DNA of 64,000 bases from Paenibacillus curdlanolyticus YK9 (GTDB lineage Bacteria; Bacillota; Bacilli; Paenibacillales; Paenibacillaceae), in assembly GCF_000179615.1 (NCBI RefSeq), contig NZ_AEDD01000001.1, positions 372,001-436,000 of the forward strand, written 5' to 3'. Under the pieces are notes generated by a model that was given only the letters and a program-made list of their open reading frames with translations, made no database searches and was not told where the DNA came from. Each line of letters starts with the position of its first letter. The stretch's first letter is position 1. Shown piece by piece: positions 28,135 to 36,011 of this stretch. The position numbers and the translations under genes are program-made.

Positions 28135-29661
28135 ATGACAAAAAGAACATGGTTTACACGCGTTGCATCCGTATCCGTCGCATTGACACTGATTGTGCCG
28201 ATGCTCGCAGCTTGCAGCGGGGGAGACAAGGATACGTCGGCGGAACGCCGCGTACTCCGAATTGGTACGCTGTATGGCGGCAAGGACAATGAGCCTTGGT
28301 TCCGCCAGCAATATACCGACACGTTCGAGTTCACGCATTCGAATATCGACCTGGAGATCGTAGGCGCGATCAACTCGGATAGCCAGCGCTACGAGCAGTA
28401 TGATCCGAAGAAGAAGCAGCCAGACGTATACGAAGAGCTTAAGAAGATGCTGACGGGCCAAAATCCCGTTGACGTCGTCGTAATCGACTATACGCAGCTG
28501 AAACGTCTGATCCAAGACAACCTGCTTCAGCAGCTTGATCCGCTTATCACTAAAGATAAAATCGATTTGACGGACTATGTTCCAACCGTAATTGACGGCA
28601 TCAAACAGATTGGCGACAACAACATTTATGCCCTGACGCCAACCTTCAGCAGCTCGGCCTTATTCTATAATAAGAAACTGTTCAAAGATGCTGGCGTGCC
28701 TGTCCCGACGGACAATATGCTCTGGCCTGACATTCTCGACCTTGCGCGTCGCGTATCCAAAGGCGAAGGAAAAGACCGCAAATACGGCTTTACGTTCAAT
28801 CGCTGGCCGGGAAGCAACGGCATCTGGGACGTTCAAAACTATGCAAGCGCACTTCAGTTGAAAATGTGGGATGACAAGGGCGAGAAAATGCTCGTCAACA
28901 AGCCAGGCTGGGAGAAAGCTTGGACGACGGTTGCCGGCTTGTACAAGGACGACATCATTCCGGATCAAGACGATGTGAACAAGGTCAATGAGAGCAAGAA
29001 GCCAGCGGCTTCGGATTCGTACAATCCGATGGATGGCGACTGGTTCATGAATGGCAAAGTGGCAATGACGATTTCCGATTTCAGCTTTGTTAACGAGCTG
29101 AACGGCGCCAAAGAAAATGCTTCGAAAATTAAAGGCTTCACGCCAGTCGACTGGGACGTAGTAACAGTGCCGCAGCATCAAGAGCAAATGGGCGTTGGCG
29201 GCAATATCGGGCTTAACCAACTGATGGGCATTAACGCAAATGCACAAAATGCGGACGATGCATGGGAGTTTATTAAATTCTCGAACAGCCGCGAATGGGC
29301 GAAGCTCAAGTCGCGCAGCCAGTACGAGCTGACTTCGCGCAAAGAGTTCCTCAAGGTACCGGACGGCTCCACGCCATTCAACATCAGCGCGTTCTACACG
29401 CTGAAGCCTGTGCCTCCGACTTCGACTGACATGGATTCGCTCTATCGCGATAAGCCAGGCATCTGGGAAGCGCAAAACCCTGGCAACGACCTGTTTAATG
29501 AAGTGGTCAAGGGCACGAAGACAACGAAAGAGGCGCTCGCCGAGTGGGAAACCAAAGGCAACGCGGTTCTGGAGAAGCTCAAGACGAACCCGACCGGCCA
29601 AGCCGAAGGCGGCAGCACGGTTGAAGTGAAGCCAATGGTGAAAGAAGCAGCAAAGGGTTAA
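28135..29661 (+). CDS. Extracellular solute-binding lipoprotein (family 1)
   Basis: 508 residues. Signal peptide with lipobox LAAC (Cys at about residue 26), then a Ser/Gly/Asp linker and a bilobed binding protein: RIGTLYGG, DPLITKDKIDLTDYVPTVIDGIKQIGDNNIYALTPTFSSSALFYNKKLFKDAGVPVPTD, NRWPGSNGIWD, AMTISDFSFVNELNG, and a SNSREWAKLKSRSQYELTSRK end. This is the carbohydrate-type fold usually served by MalFG-like permeases, none of which are present. It is seven bases after the ATPase and before a strong terminator, so it belongs to this MacB-like operon. Role as sensor or chaperone of the exporter is inference. Confidence 0.9.
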   Translation: MTKRTWFTRVASVSVALTLIVPMLAACSGGDKDTSAERRVLRIGTLYGGKDNEPWFRQQYTDTFEFTHSNIDLEIVGAINSDSQRYEQYDPKKKQPDVYEELKKMLTGQNPVDVVVIDYTQLKRLIQDNLLQQLDPLITKDKIDLTDYVPTVIDGIKQIGDNNIYALTPTFSSSALFYNKKLFKDAGVPVPTDNMLWPDILDLARRVSKGEGKDRKYGFTFNRWPGSNGIWDVQNYASALQLKMWDDKGEKMLVNKPGWEKAWTTVAGLYKDDIIPDQDDVNKVNESKKPAASDSYNPMDGDWFMNGKVAMTISDFSFVNELNGAKENASKIKGFTPVDWDVVTVPQHQEQMGVGGNIGLNQLMGINANAQNADDAWEFIKFSNSREWAKLKSRSQYELTSRKEFLKVPDGSTPFNISAFYTLKPVPPTSTDMDSLYRDKPGIWEAQNPGNDLFNEVVKGTKTTKEALAEWETKGNAVLEKLKTNPTGQAEGGSTVEVKPMVKEAAKG

Positions 29662-29681
29662 CTTCTAGTTGCAGCAAATCA

Positions 29682-29731
29682 AAGCCTCTTGCAATGCACC
29701 GTTATCGCGGTGCATTGCAGGAGGCTTTTTT
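29682..29731 (+). terminator. Terminator of the five-gene ABC operon
   Basis: A 19-base near-perfect stem (AAGCCTCTTGCAATGCACC / GGTGCATTGCAGGAGGCTT) with T6; strong enough to act in both directions. Confidence 0.95.
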
Positions 29732-29746
29732 CAATGGTGGAGATAC

Positions 29747-30292
29747 TTAATCATCCTCGTTCGTAGCTGCAGGCTGCCCGCCGAGAAGGGGGAAGGATTC
29801 ATATAACGTCCAGATTCCGTGATCGGTGCGCTGCAGGAGATGAATTGCCCTGATTTCCATAGGAAAATCAAGGGTGTGCATGCGTAATCCGCCATAGGCG
29901 TCGTGAAGCTCGTCAGGCGTCATATTTTGCCCAAGCGTAATGTGCGGGGTAAACGTGTAAGGCGTTGGGCTTGGCAGCGCTAGAGGCCCTGTACAGACGG
30001 CGTGACGTAACGCGATCACCGGCTCTGGCTTTTCGAGTGCAAGATAGATGACATTGGACGCCGGGAAAAACGTCGACACCCGATTGATGCGTACCGTTAC
30101 AGGCGCAAGCTGAGACGTACATTGGCCGAGATGGGCGCGTACAGCCGTCAGCTGCTCGGTGTTCCAGCTCTCGCTTTCGCGAATCGTCATATGCGGCGAG
30201 ATGTGCTCGTATTTCGGATCCAGCCTTTTACGCCAGCTGTTCGCAAACTGCTGGATAACCTTCGAAGGAAAGAGCGCAAGTCCGTATTCCAT
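29747..30292 (-). CDS. 2'-5' RNA ligase / cyclic phosphodiesterase superfamily protein (YjcG-like)
   Basis: 181 residues with the two catalytic H-x-T motifs of the 2H phosphoesterase fold: SPHMTI at about residues 33-38 and TPHITL at about 114-119. The layout (MEYGLALFPSKVIQQFANSWRKRLDPKYEHISPHMTIRE) matches YjcG of Bacillus. Known members act on 2',3'-cyclic phosphates or nucleotide ends, but YjcG-type proteins have no settled substrate. GGAGGTG lies ahead of the start. Convergent with the ABC operon and divergent from the 54-residue gene next to it. Confidence 0.85.
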   Translation of the reverse strand: MEYGLALFPSKVIQQFANSWRKRLDPKYEHISPHMTIRESESWNTEQLTAVRAHLGQCTSQLAPVTVRINRVSTFFPASNVIYLALEKPEPVIALRHAVCTGPLALPSPTPYTFTPHITLGQNMTPDELHDAYGGLRMHTLDFPMEIRAIHLLQRTDHGIWTLYESFPLLGGQPAATNEDD

Positions 30293-30412
30293 CGTAACAC
30301 CTCCACCTTACAAATTACTCCTTATCTTATTGTATGCGCACTGCTTGTTTTCGCTGATTATGGGTACATTAAAAACAATCTCACATGAGATCAAACATTC
30401 GGAGGGATTGCA

Positions 30413-30577
30413 ATGAAATGGATTTATTGGGGGCGGCTTTACGAATCGAAGTTTCAAGCAGGCTGCTTGGTGCGACGCATGGAGAACGATTGGTGGATCT
30501 ATGGTTATGAGAGCCCGACAGAGGTTGAAGTGTTCCGTTCGCGCAAAGGAAGATACGGCGTCCGCTATTTGCCATAA
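30413..30577 (+). CDS. Small hypothetical protein, 54 residues
   Basis: Starts ATG at 30413 with GGAGGG six bases upstream and ends at TAA 30575-30577. The sequence is rich in aromatic and basic residues (MKWIYWGRLYESKF..., NDWWIYGYESP, RKGRYGVRYLP) and has no membrane segment. It looks like a compact soluble beta-rich protein. Not recognised. The good ribosome site and the codon use like its neighbours support it as real. Confidence 0.6.
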   Translation: MKWIYWGRLYESKFQAGCLVRRMENDWWIYGYESPTEVEVFRSRKGRYGVRYLP

Positions 30578-30605
30578 CCGGAAAAAACAAATTCTAAAAA
30601 AATGA

Positions 30606-30635
30606 TTGACTTACAAATATAAAATATAGTATATT
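30606..30635 (+). promoter_or_regulatory. SigA-type promoter of the tRNA-Ile2/tRNA-Leu unit
   Basis: TTGACT at 30606-30611, 18-base AT-rich spacer, TATATT at 30630-30635, 44 bases before the first tRNA. Confidence 0.7.
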
Positions 30636-30679
30636 ATTATTTGTCTCGGTCGAGCAATTGCGGAAACGCGATGTGAGAG

Positions 30680-30756
30680 GGGCCCTTAGCTCAGTTGGTT
30701 AGAGCGGTCGGCTCATAACCGATTGGTCGGGGGTTCGAGTCCCTCAGGGCCCACCA
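30680..30756 (+). tRNA. tRNA-Ile2 (CAT anticodon, lysidine type)
   Basis: 77 bases with encoded CCA. Acceptor GGGCCCT/AGGGCCC, D arm with AGCTCAGTTGGTTAGAGC, T arm GGGGTTCGAGTCCCT. The anticodon CAT is at 30714-30716 in the loop CTCATAA. That loop and the GGCTCATAACCG context match bacillal tRNA-Ile2, whose C34 is changed to lysidine by TilS to read AUA; elongator tRNA-Met has a different loop (TTCATAC). tRNA-Met is the alternative. Confidence 0.88.
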
Positions 30757-30776
30757 GATTTTCTTTTGTTAAACGT

Positions 30777-30865
30777 GCCGGGGTGGCGGAATTGGCAGAC
30801 GCACAGGACTTAAAATCCTGCGATGGGTGACCATCGTACGGGTTCGACCCCCGTCCTCGGCACCA
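30777..30865 (+). tRNA. tRNA-Leu (TAA)
   Basis: 89 bases with encoded CCA and the long variable arm of class II tRNAs. Acceptor GCCGGGG/CCTCGGC, anticodon TAA at 30811-30813 within loop CTTAAAA, variable arm GATGGGTGACCATC, T arm ACGGGTTCGACCCCCGT. Confidence 0.96.
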
Positions 30866-30916
30866 CTTTTTTTTTATTGAGTATATAAGCAATCGGAAAA
30901 TAGATTTGATTGTATG

Positions 30917-30946
30917 GGCGACTTCCTAAACTGGAGGTCGTCTTTT
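30917..30946 (+). terminator. Terminator after the tRNA pair
   Basis: GGCGACTTCC-taaact-GGAGGTCGTC followed by T5. Confidence 0.85.
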
Positions 30947-31050
30947 TCGTTGTTCCCGCCCTCTGAACGAAGCTGAGAGATACGACATACAGAATACGAA
31001 CTTGTGTAGGAGTGGGGTTAACAAGGATAATGGTTTATTGATATAGTAGC

Positions 31051-31079
31051 TTGAAGCGATTGCGTCTCGTGCTTATATA
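31051..31079 (+). promoter_or_regulatory. Promoter of the GNAT gene
   Basis: TTGAAG at 31051-31056, 17-base spacer, TATATA at 31074-31079 (overlapping TATAAT at 31076-31081). Confidence 0.6.
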
Positions 31080-31100
31080 ATGAAAGGAGAGGGTTAGGTT

Positions 31101-31565
31101 ATGGCTTTGTATCATATAAAGAAATTAAATCTCGAAGAATATTATAAATGCAATAACATATGGGATATGGGCAAGCAACCGAAAATGGTGAAGATGTTTT
31201 ATGATGAATTAGTAACCGGGAATAGAATTACCTTTATTTGTTTAGGAGATAATGAAGAGTTTATTGGTGAAGGTTCATTGGTTTTTAGAAACGATGATCC
31301 CGATTATACGATTCCAGATAAGCGAATTTATCTATCTCGTATGATTGTAAAAGAAGAATATCGCAATCGTGGAATAGGTAGCAGTATTCTTGATTTTTTG
31401 ATTGACTATGCTGAACAACTTGGATATGAGGAAATAGCGCTTGGTGTAGATACAGGTAATTTAAATGCAAGGTATCTCTATGAAAAGAAGGGATTTACAA
31501 CTGTATTGTTTATCGGAGAAGATGAATATGGTGAATATACAAAACTCCTAAAAAAATTAAGATAG
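31101..31565 (+). CDS. GNAT family N-acetyltransferase
   Basis: 154 residues. The acetyl-CoA motif is YRNRGIGSSILDFLIDYAEQLG (about residues 92-113), preceded by the strand RIYLSRMIVKEE and followed by LNARYLYEKKGF. Transfers acetyl from acetyl-CoA to an amine; substrate unknown. AAAGGAGAGGG precedes the ATG. The gene is visibly AT-rich (many AAT, GAA, TTT, ATA codons) compared with the core genes, which suggests transfer into the spot behind the tRNA genes. Confidence 0.88.
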   Translation: MALYHIKKLNLEEYYKCNNIWDMGKQPKMVKMFYDELVTGNRITFICLGDNEEFIGEGSLVFRNDDPDYTIPDKRIYLSRMIVKEEYRNRGIGSSILDFLIDYAEQLGYEEIALGVDTGNLNARYLYEKKGFTTVLFIGEDEYGEYTKLLKKLR

Positions 31566-31581
31566 TGTGGGGGATATTGTT

Positions 31582-32555
31582 GTGGAATCGCTTAGTACGG
31601 TATTTGGAATTCTGTATTTAATTTTGTTCATCGCATTTATTATTGGGCTATTTCGCCCTTCGCTCGTTATTCGGTGGGGAAAGCCTGAAACCAGAACTCG
31701 TAAAGGGCGGCTTTATATTACTTCCCAACGTTTATCTTGTTCTTTATTCTCTGTGGTGTAGCAAATCCCGGACCAACTCCTGAAGAGAAAGCAGCAATTG
31801 CCCAAAAAGCGGCAGCTAAAGCCGAGGCCAAGGCCGAATCAGAGGAAGCTAAACTCGCTAAGAATAAGGCGGAGGAGGCTGCTGATCAGGAAGCAGAGCG
31901 TAAGAAGCAAGAGCGGGAGCAGATAGCTGTGAAAGAAGCGGCAGCCAGGGAACAGAAAGATGAGCAGAATGCGGAGGGGCAGCAGAAAGCACAAACACCA
32001 GAACAATGGACGGTAGATAACGTAGTTGAGCATTTGAACAAGCTGGATGCATTAAATGGAAAAGGGAAGTTTACGGACCAATACGATTTCCCTTCACAAA
32101 TTGTTAAGCATGACAAAAGTGCTCATGGAAAGACAAATCTAAGAGACGCCTATGTGGTGCAGCTCTCTATCGTTGATTCTAGTGATGGTTCAATCACTAA
32201 CGACGAGACGATTAAGGACATGGCTTTTCATATTGTGCAAGAACTACATAACCATCAAAAGAATATAGCTTTCAATATAAGCTTAGTTGAGCTTCATTTT
32301 CCGAACACAGACAATGAATATGGTGCTGGAGGAGTCAATTTTATTGTCGGCATGAATGTGGTGCAAGAGTATTTTAAGAAACCACGAACGAGTATGGTAA
32401 GTGTAGATAAAGCTACGGGTGAAACGGTAGAGCTTCAGTTTGATGCAGCAAGTTTTTATGAATGGATCGAGGTTCACTTCACAATGCCGGAGGATGAGCG
32501 TGTGCTAGCTGAGGATACGGCATGGACGCTAATAAGTGATAAGGCCAAGCCTTAA
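31582..32555 (+). pseudogene. Frameshifted membrane-anchored protein with a charged linker and unknown C-terminal domain
   Basis: The first frame (GTG at 31582 behind GGGGGA, or GTG at 31567) gives a membrane helix ESLSTVFGILYLILFIAFIIGLF and RWGKPETRTRKG, then runs out of frame to a stop at 31761. A second frame continues ALYYFPTFILFFILCGVANPGPTPEEKAAIA, an Ala/Glu/Lys/Gln-rich coil to about 31990 and a globular domain (EQWTVDNVVEHLNKL...) to TAA 32555. One extra G in the GGG run at 31708-31710 would join them as RKGAALYYFP. So the gene is disrupted by a one-base loss, or the base is a sequencing error. Domain not recognised. AT-rich like the GNAT gene. Confidence 0.7.
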
Positions 32556-32670
32556 TCGCATTGCTCTAGAGCGAATATGCTTTCGTATCGTGTGTTTATA
32601 TATTATAATTACCTCAGAGTTATACATAAATTAAGTAAATTATTTTTTTATAGTGTGAGGAGATGTTTAA

Positions 32671-33297
32671 ATGAGTGAGTTTGTATCGATTGTTAAGGAT
32701 AGAAGATCGGCTAACCGTTTTGTTGAAGGGGTGAAAATACCTCGGGATCAACTGGACGAAATATTGAATTTAACGAAGTATGCGCCATCCGCTTATAACT
32801 TGCAGCATACGCATTATTATGTCGTGACGGATCGTGAGCTGATTGAGAAGATTTACGAAGCAGCCTATAAGCAATATAAAGTGAAAACCGCTTCAGCTGT
32901 TATTTTCGTTTTTGGCGATACGAAGGCACATTTACAAGCGGCAAGTCTCAATGAAGGTATGAAAACATTAGGCATTATAAGTGAAGAAGAGTACGATCGG
33001 ACAGTGAATAATACGATTCAATTTTATGAAAGCCGCGGAGAAGCTTTCCAACGCGAAGATGCATTACGAAATGCAGGTCTATCGGCTATGCAGTTTATGT
33101 TGATCGCAAAGGAAAAGGGTTGGGATACTTGTCCAATGCATAGTATCGATGAGAGCATACTAAGGGGTTTATTGGATGTGCCTGAACAGTTCGTTCCCGT
33201 CATGATGATTACGATTGGCAAATCGGCAACCGAAAGCTTCCGCCCTCGGGGTTATCGTAAGCCTGTTAATGAATTTGTACGGTATTTTGGAGAATAA
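32671..33297 (+). CDS. Nitroreductase family protein
   Basis: 208 residues, FMN-dependent NAD(P)H reductase fold. Visible marks: the N-terminal DRRSANRF motif that contacts FMN phosphate, LNLTKYAPSAYNLQHTHYYVV, the dimer helix, and the C-terminal GWDTCPMHSID...ITIGKS with RPRGYRKPVNEFV. Typical of YodC/YfhC-like enzymes that reduce quinones or nitro compounds; physiological substrate unknown. GTGAGGAGATG lies upstream. A TATAAT at 32604-32609 may be its -10. Own terminator downstream. Confidence 0.9.
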   Translation: MSEFVSIVKDRRSANRFVEGVKIPRDQLDEILNLTKYAPSAYNLQHTHYYVVTDRELIEKIYEAAYKQYKVKTASAVIFVFGDTKAHLQAASLNEGMKTLGIISEEEYDRTVNNTIQFYESRGEAFQREDALRNAGLSAMQFMLIAKEKGWDTCPMHSIDESILRGLLDVPEQFVPVMMITIGKSATESFRPRGYRKPVNEFVRYFGE

Positions 33298-33337
33298 TCG
33301 TACGGTTTACAGGGGTTGAATTTCAAAAAGCGTAAAT

Positions 33338-33388
33338 AAACTCCTTTTCATCACTTGCCACAACGAAGTGATTAAAAGGAGTTTTTTT
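33338..33388 (+). terminator. Terminator of the nitroreductase gene
   Basis: AAACTCCTTTT-c-ATCACTT / AAGTGAT-t-AAAAGGAGTTT with T7. Confidence 0.92.
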
Positions 33389-33426
33389 GCATACCCAGGT
33401 GATGTGGCCTTCGGACAAGAAAAATG

Positions 33427-33452
33427 ACACTCAAACTCGTTCCGTTTGAGCG
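33427..33452 (-). terminator. Possible terminator of the alarmone synthetase gene
   Basis: On the minus strand GCTCAAAC-ggaacga-GTTTGAGT followed by a broken T tract (GTCATTTTTC); moderate support. Confidence 0.5.
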
Positions 33453-33497
33453 CCATATTTTGTCGACCCTATAATGTGTTTCCGTTACACCGAAACT

Positions 33498-34250
33498 TTA
33501 CTTCTCATTCAACTTATTCTCACCCATCAAGCTGAGCAGCGCTGAGGGGATCGAAAACTGCTGATTACTGATCATCAGCTTCAGCTGCTCTTCTTCCTCG
33601 GCCGCGTTCGCTTCCTTGATCTCGGAGATTTCGCGGTGGAGGCGTTCCATCTGTTGGTCCAGTGCGGTAGCGGAGTTGGCAGCGGCTTTGAGCTCCTGAA
33701 GAAGATGAAGCGGGACGGCTTCGTTATATTTGTAGAAAATTTTGTGCTCGAGGCTTGCCCAGAAGTCCATGGCGATCGTACGAATTTGCACCTCTACACA
33801 CACATGCTCAAGTCCGTCGGACATGTAGATCGGTACTTCAATCAATAAGTGCAGGCTTTGGTAGCCGTTAGGCTTAGGGTTCTTTATGTAATCTTTTACC
33901 TCAAGAATTTTGAGATCGTGCTGGTGATGCAGCATGTCGTTGATGCGATAAATATCGGAGATAAACGAGCAGGTAATGCGCAGGCCGGCGATGTCCTTAA
34001 TGTTATTCCGAATGTTTTCGAGCGACAGGTCGCAGCCTTTGCGGATTAGCTTGTTCATCATGCTTTCAGGCGATTTCAAGCGGGATTTCGTATGCTCGAT
34101 CGGGTTGTATTCGTGAAGCAGATGAAATTCTTCTTTCAGAATTTCAATCTTCGTTTCCATCTCGTCGAGCGCAAATTTGTACACCATTAAGAAGCGAGTA
34201 ATTTTATTTTTAAACGTTTTAAAATGATCCATCGGATATTGCGCGTTCAT
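33498..34250 (-). CDS. Small alarmone synthetase (RelA/SpoT-domain GTP pyrophosphokinase, YjbM/RelQ-like)
   Basis: 250 residues, a single synthetase domain without hydrolase, TGS or ACT parts. Motifs: IEHTKSRLKSPESM (about 51-64), DIAGLRITCSFISDIYRI, NPKPNGYQSLHLLIEVPI (about 128-145), VCVEVQIRTIAMDFWASLEHKIFYKY. It transfers pyrophosphate from ATP to GTP or GDP to make (p)ppGpp. The class (RelQ versus RelP) is judged RelQ-like from the IEH..SRLKSPESM segment. A C-terminal helix of about 40 residues (ALDQQMERLHREISEIKEANAAEEEEQ) is longer than in YjbM. GGAGGGAGA precedes the ATG. Confidence 0.9.
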   Translation of the reverse strand: MNAQYPMDHFKTFKNKITRFLMVYKFALDEMETKIEILKEEFHLLHEYNPIEHTKSRLKSPESMMNKLIRKGCDLSLENIRNNIKDIAGLRITCSFISDIYRINDMLHHQHDLKILEVKDYIKNPKPNGYQSLHLLIEVPIYMSDGLEHVCVEVQIRTIAMDFWASLEHKIFYKYNEAVPLHLLQELKAAANSATALDQQMERLHREISEIKEANAAEEEEQLKLMISNQQFSIPSALLSLMGENKLNEK

Positions 34251-34408
34251 CTCTCTATCTCCCTCCGTCTCCCGTGATGCGCAGCGATAAGCGGCATCAC
34301 TTCATGAGCATATTACAAGTGATGGTCGTAAAGCAAATCTGCTGCCTCTCGTTGTCACCTTAGAACGTGTCCGGTATACTGAACGGTAATAGAAGATGAG
34401 GTGAGAGG

Positions 34409-35113
34409 ATGAGCAAGTTACAGCAGCAAGATTGGTTGGAGAAGCTTGGAGATGAGCTGCTGCAGCCCTACTATGAGCAGCTTCAGCAACGATTAGATGA
34501 GCAGTACATGACGGAGACGGTATTCCCGCCGCGCGAGCATGTGTTTAATGCGCTGGAGTATACCTCTTACGCGCAGACTCGCGTTGTCATTCTCGGACAG
34601 GACCCTTACCATGGCGAGGGGCAGGCGAACGGCCTGAGCTTCTCCGTGCGCCCTGACGTGAGGATCCCGCCGTCACTGCGAAATATTTATAAAGAGCTGC
34701 ACGAGGATATCGGCTGTCCGATTCCGGATCATGGATCGCTGGAGTCGTGGGCGAGACAGGGCGTCCTTCTGCTCAATAGTGTATTAACCGTCCGAGAGGG
34801 GCAGCCAAACGCGCATAAGGGTCTCGGATGGGAGAGATTTACGGATCGCGTCATTGCAGCGTTGAACGAACGGGAGACGCCGGTTGTTTTCGTGTTGTGG
34901 GGCGCACACGCGCAGGAGAAAGCGAAGTCGATTCAAGTGGAAAAGCACGGCATCATCGCTTCTGTGCATCCGAGCCCGCTTGCTGCGCGCAAAGGCTTTT
35001 TCGGCAGTCGGCCGTTCAGCCGAGCGAATGAGCTGCTGGAGAGCTGGGGGCTAGCGCCTATCGATTGGCGAATACCGATGAAAGCGGATTTGTCGGAAAA
35101 TGAGCGAGCCTAA
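34409..35113 (+). CDS. ung: Uracil-DNA glycosylase, family 1
   Basis: 234 residues. Catalytic motif VVILGQDPYHGEGQANGLSFSV with Asp65, and the second motif HPSPLAARKGFFGSRPFSRAN with His187 and the DNA-intercalation loop. Removes uracil from DNA in base excision repair. AGGTGAGAGG lies upstream. The stop overlaps the next gene by 14 bases. Confidence 0.97.
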   Translation: MSKLQQQDWLEKLGDELLQPYYEQLQQRLDEQYMTETVFPPREHVFNALEYTSYAQTRVVILGQDPYHGEGQANGLSFSVRPDVRIPPSLRNIYKELHEDIGCPIPDHGSLESWARQGVLLLNSVLTVREGQPNAHKGLGWERFTDRVIAALNERETPVVFVLWGAHAQEKAKSIQVEKHGIIASVHPSPLAARKGFFGSRPFSRANELLESWGLAPIDWRIPMKADLSENERA

Positions 35114-35915
35114 ACGTCCGAGCGTGCGTTGGCTAAACCCGGCATCGGGTTTTCTGAATGGCTACAGCCACACGGTGAACCCGTATGTCGGCTGCACCTT
35201 CGGCTGCTCGTACTGTTACGTACGGCGAATGCCGATCGGGCTGTTTCATTCTGAGCCATGGGGCGAATGGGTAAAGGCGAAGCCGCTCGATGAGGACAAA
35301 TTCAGGCGAGAGTGGCGGCGTGAAGCGAGCAAAGGGCCGCTGCGCTTGTTTATGGCTTCAGTGACGGATCCGTATCAGCCGATGGAGCATGAACAGCGGC
35401 TCACTCGCCGGCTGCTTGAGCTAATGGCGGAGCAGCCGCCGCACTATTTGCTTCTGCAAACGCGAAGTCCGCTTGTGATGCGAGACATTGACATTCTGCG
35501 CGAGTTAGGGAGTGCAGTTCGTGTGAGTATGACGGTGGAGACGGATTTGGAGCCTGTACGGAAGCTGTTCGCACCGCATTCCCCGCCGCTTGCAGCCCGC
35601 ATGCGAGCGCTTCGCGAGCTGACAGCTGCGGGAGTTGCTGTGCAAGCAGCGGTGTCGCCGCTTTTGCCGGCTTCGCCGGATTTTGCAGAGAAGCTGGGCG
35701 AGCTAGCGCCCCGTATCGTCGTTGACGATTTTTTTCGAGGGGACGGGAGCGGGGGCAAGCGAACTTCGCAGCTCAAAATCCGCCAGCTCTATGAGCAAGC
35801 GGGATTACAGGAGCGTTATACGGCTGAATATGCCGACCAGTTTGTGCTGGCCTTGCAAGAGAAGCTGCCCAGGCACGAGATCCGGTTTAGCCAGGAAGGG
35901 TTTGGGCCGGATTGA
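35100..35915 (+). CDS. SPL-family radical SAM protein
   Basis: 271 residues. The [4Fe-4S] motif CTFGCSYCYV puts cysteines at 32, 36 and 39. Upstream WLNPASGFLNGYSHTVNPYVG and downstream LFMASVTDPYQPMEHEQRLTRRLLELM and VSMTVETDLEPVRKLFAPHSPPLAARMRALRELTAAG fit the widespread family related to spore photoproduct lyase (Rv2578c type). No reaction is proven for this subgroup. Start at 35100 overlaps ung, so the pair is probably coupled; a shared DNA-repair role is inference. Confidence 0.88.
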   Translation: MSEPKRPSVRWLNPASGFLNGYSHTVNPYVGCTFGCSYCYVRRMPIGLFHSEPWGEWVKAKPLDEDKFRREWRREASKGPLRLFMASVTDPYQPMEHEQRLTRRLLELMAEQPPHYLLLQTRSPLVMRDIDILRELGSAVRVSMTVETDLEPVRKLFAPHSPPLAARMRALRELTAAGVAVQAAVSPLLPASPDFAEKLGELAPRIVVDDFFRGDGSGGKRTSQLKIRQLYEQAGLQERYTAEYADQFVLALQEKLPRHEIRFSQEGFGPD

Positions 35916-35952
35916 TGAATGCGAGGCAACGGCCCAGAAACAAGGGAGAAGG

Positions 35953-35980
35953 AGCATGCCAACAAGGCGTGCTTTTTTTT
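35953..35980 (+). terminator. Terminator after the ung-radical SAM pair
   Basis: AGCATGCC-aacaa-GGCGTGCT followed by T7. Confidence 0.85.
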
Positions 35981-36011
35981 ATGACAGGTTGTTATTTAGG
36001 GAGAAAGACAT

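Noticed and set aside
30680-30756. Reading the CAT-anticodon tRNA as elongator tRNA-Met
   Set aside because: Loop CTCATAA and stem context match bacillal tRNA-Ile2 rather than tRNA-Met (loop TTCATAC); kept as the lesser alternative.
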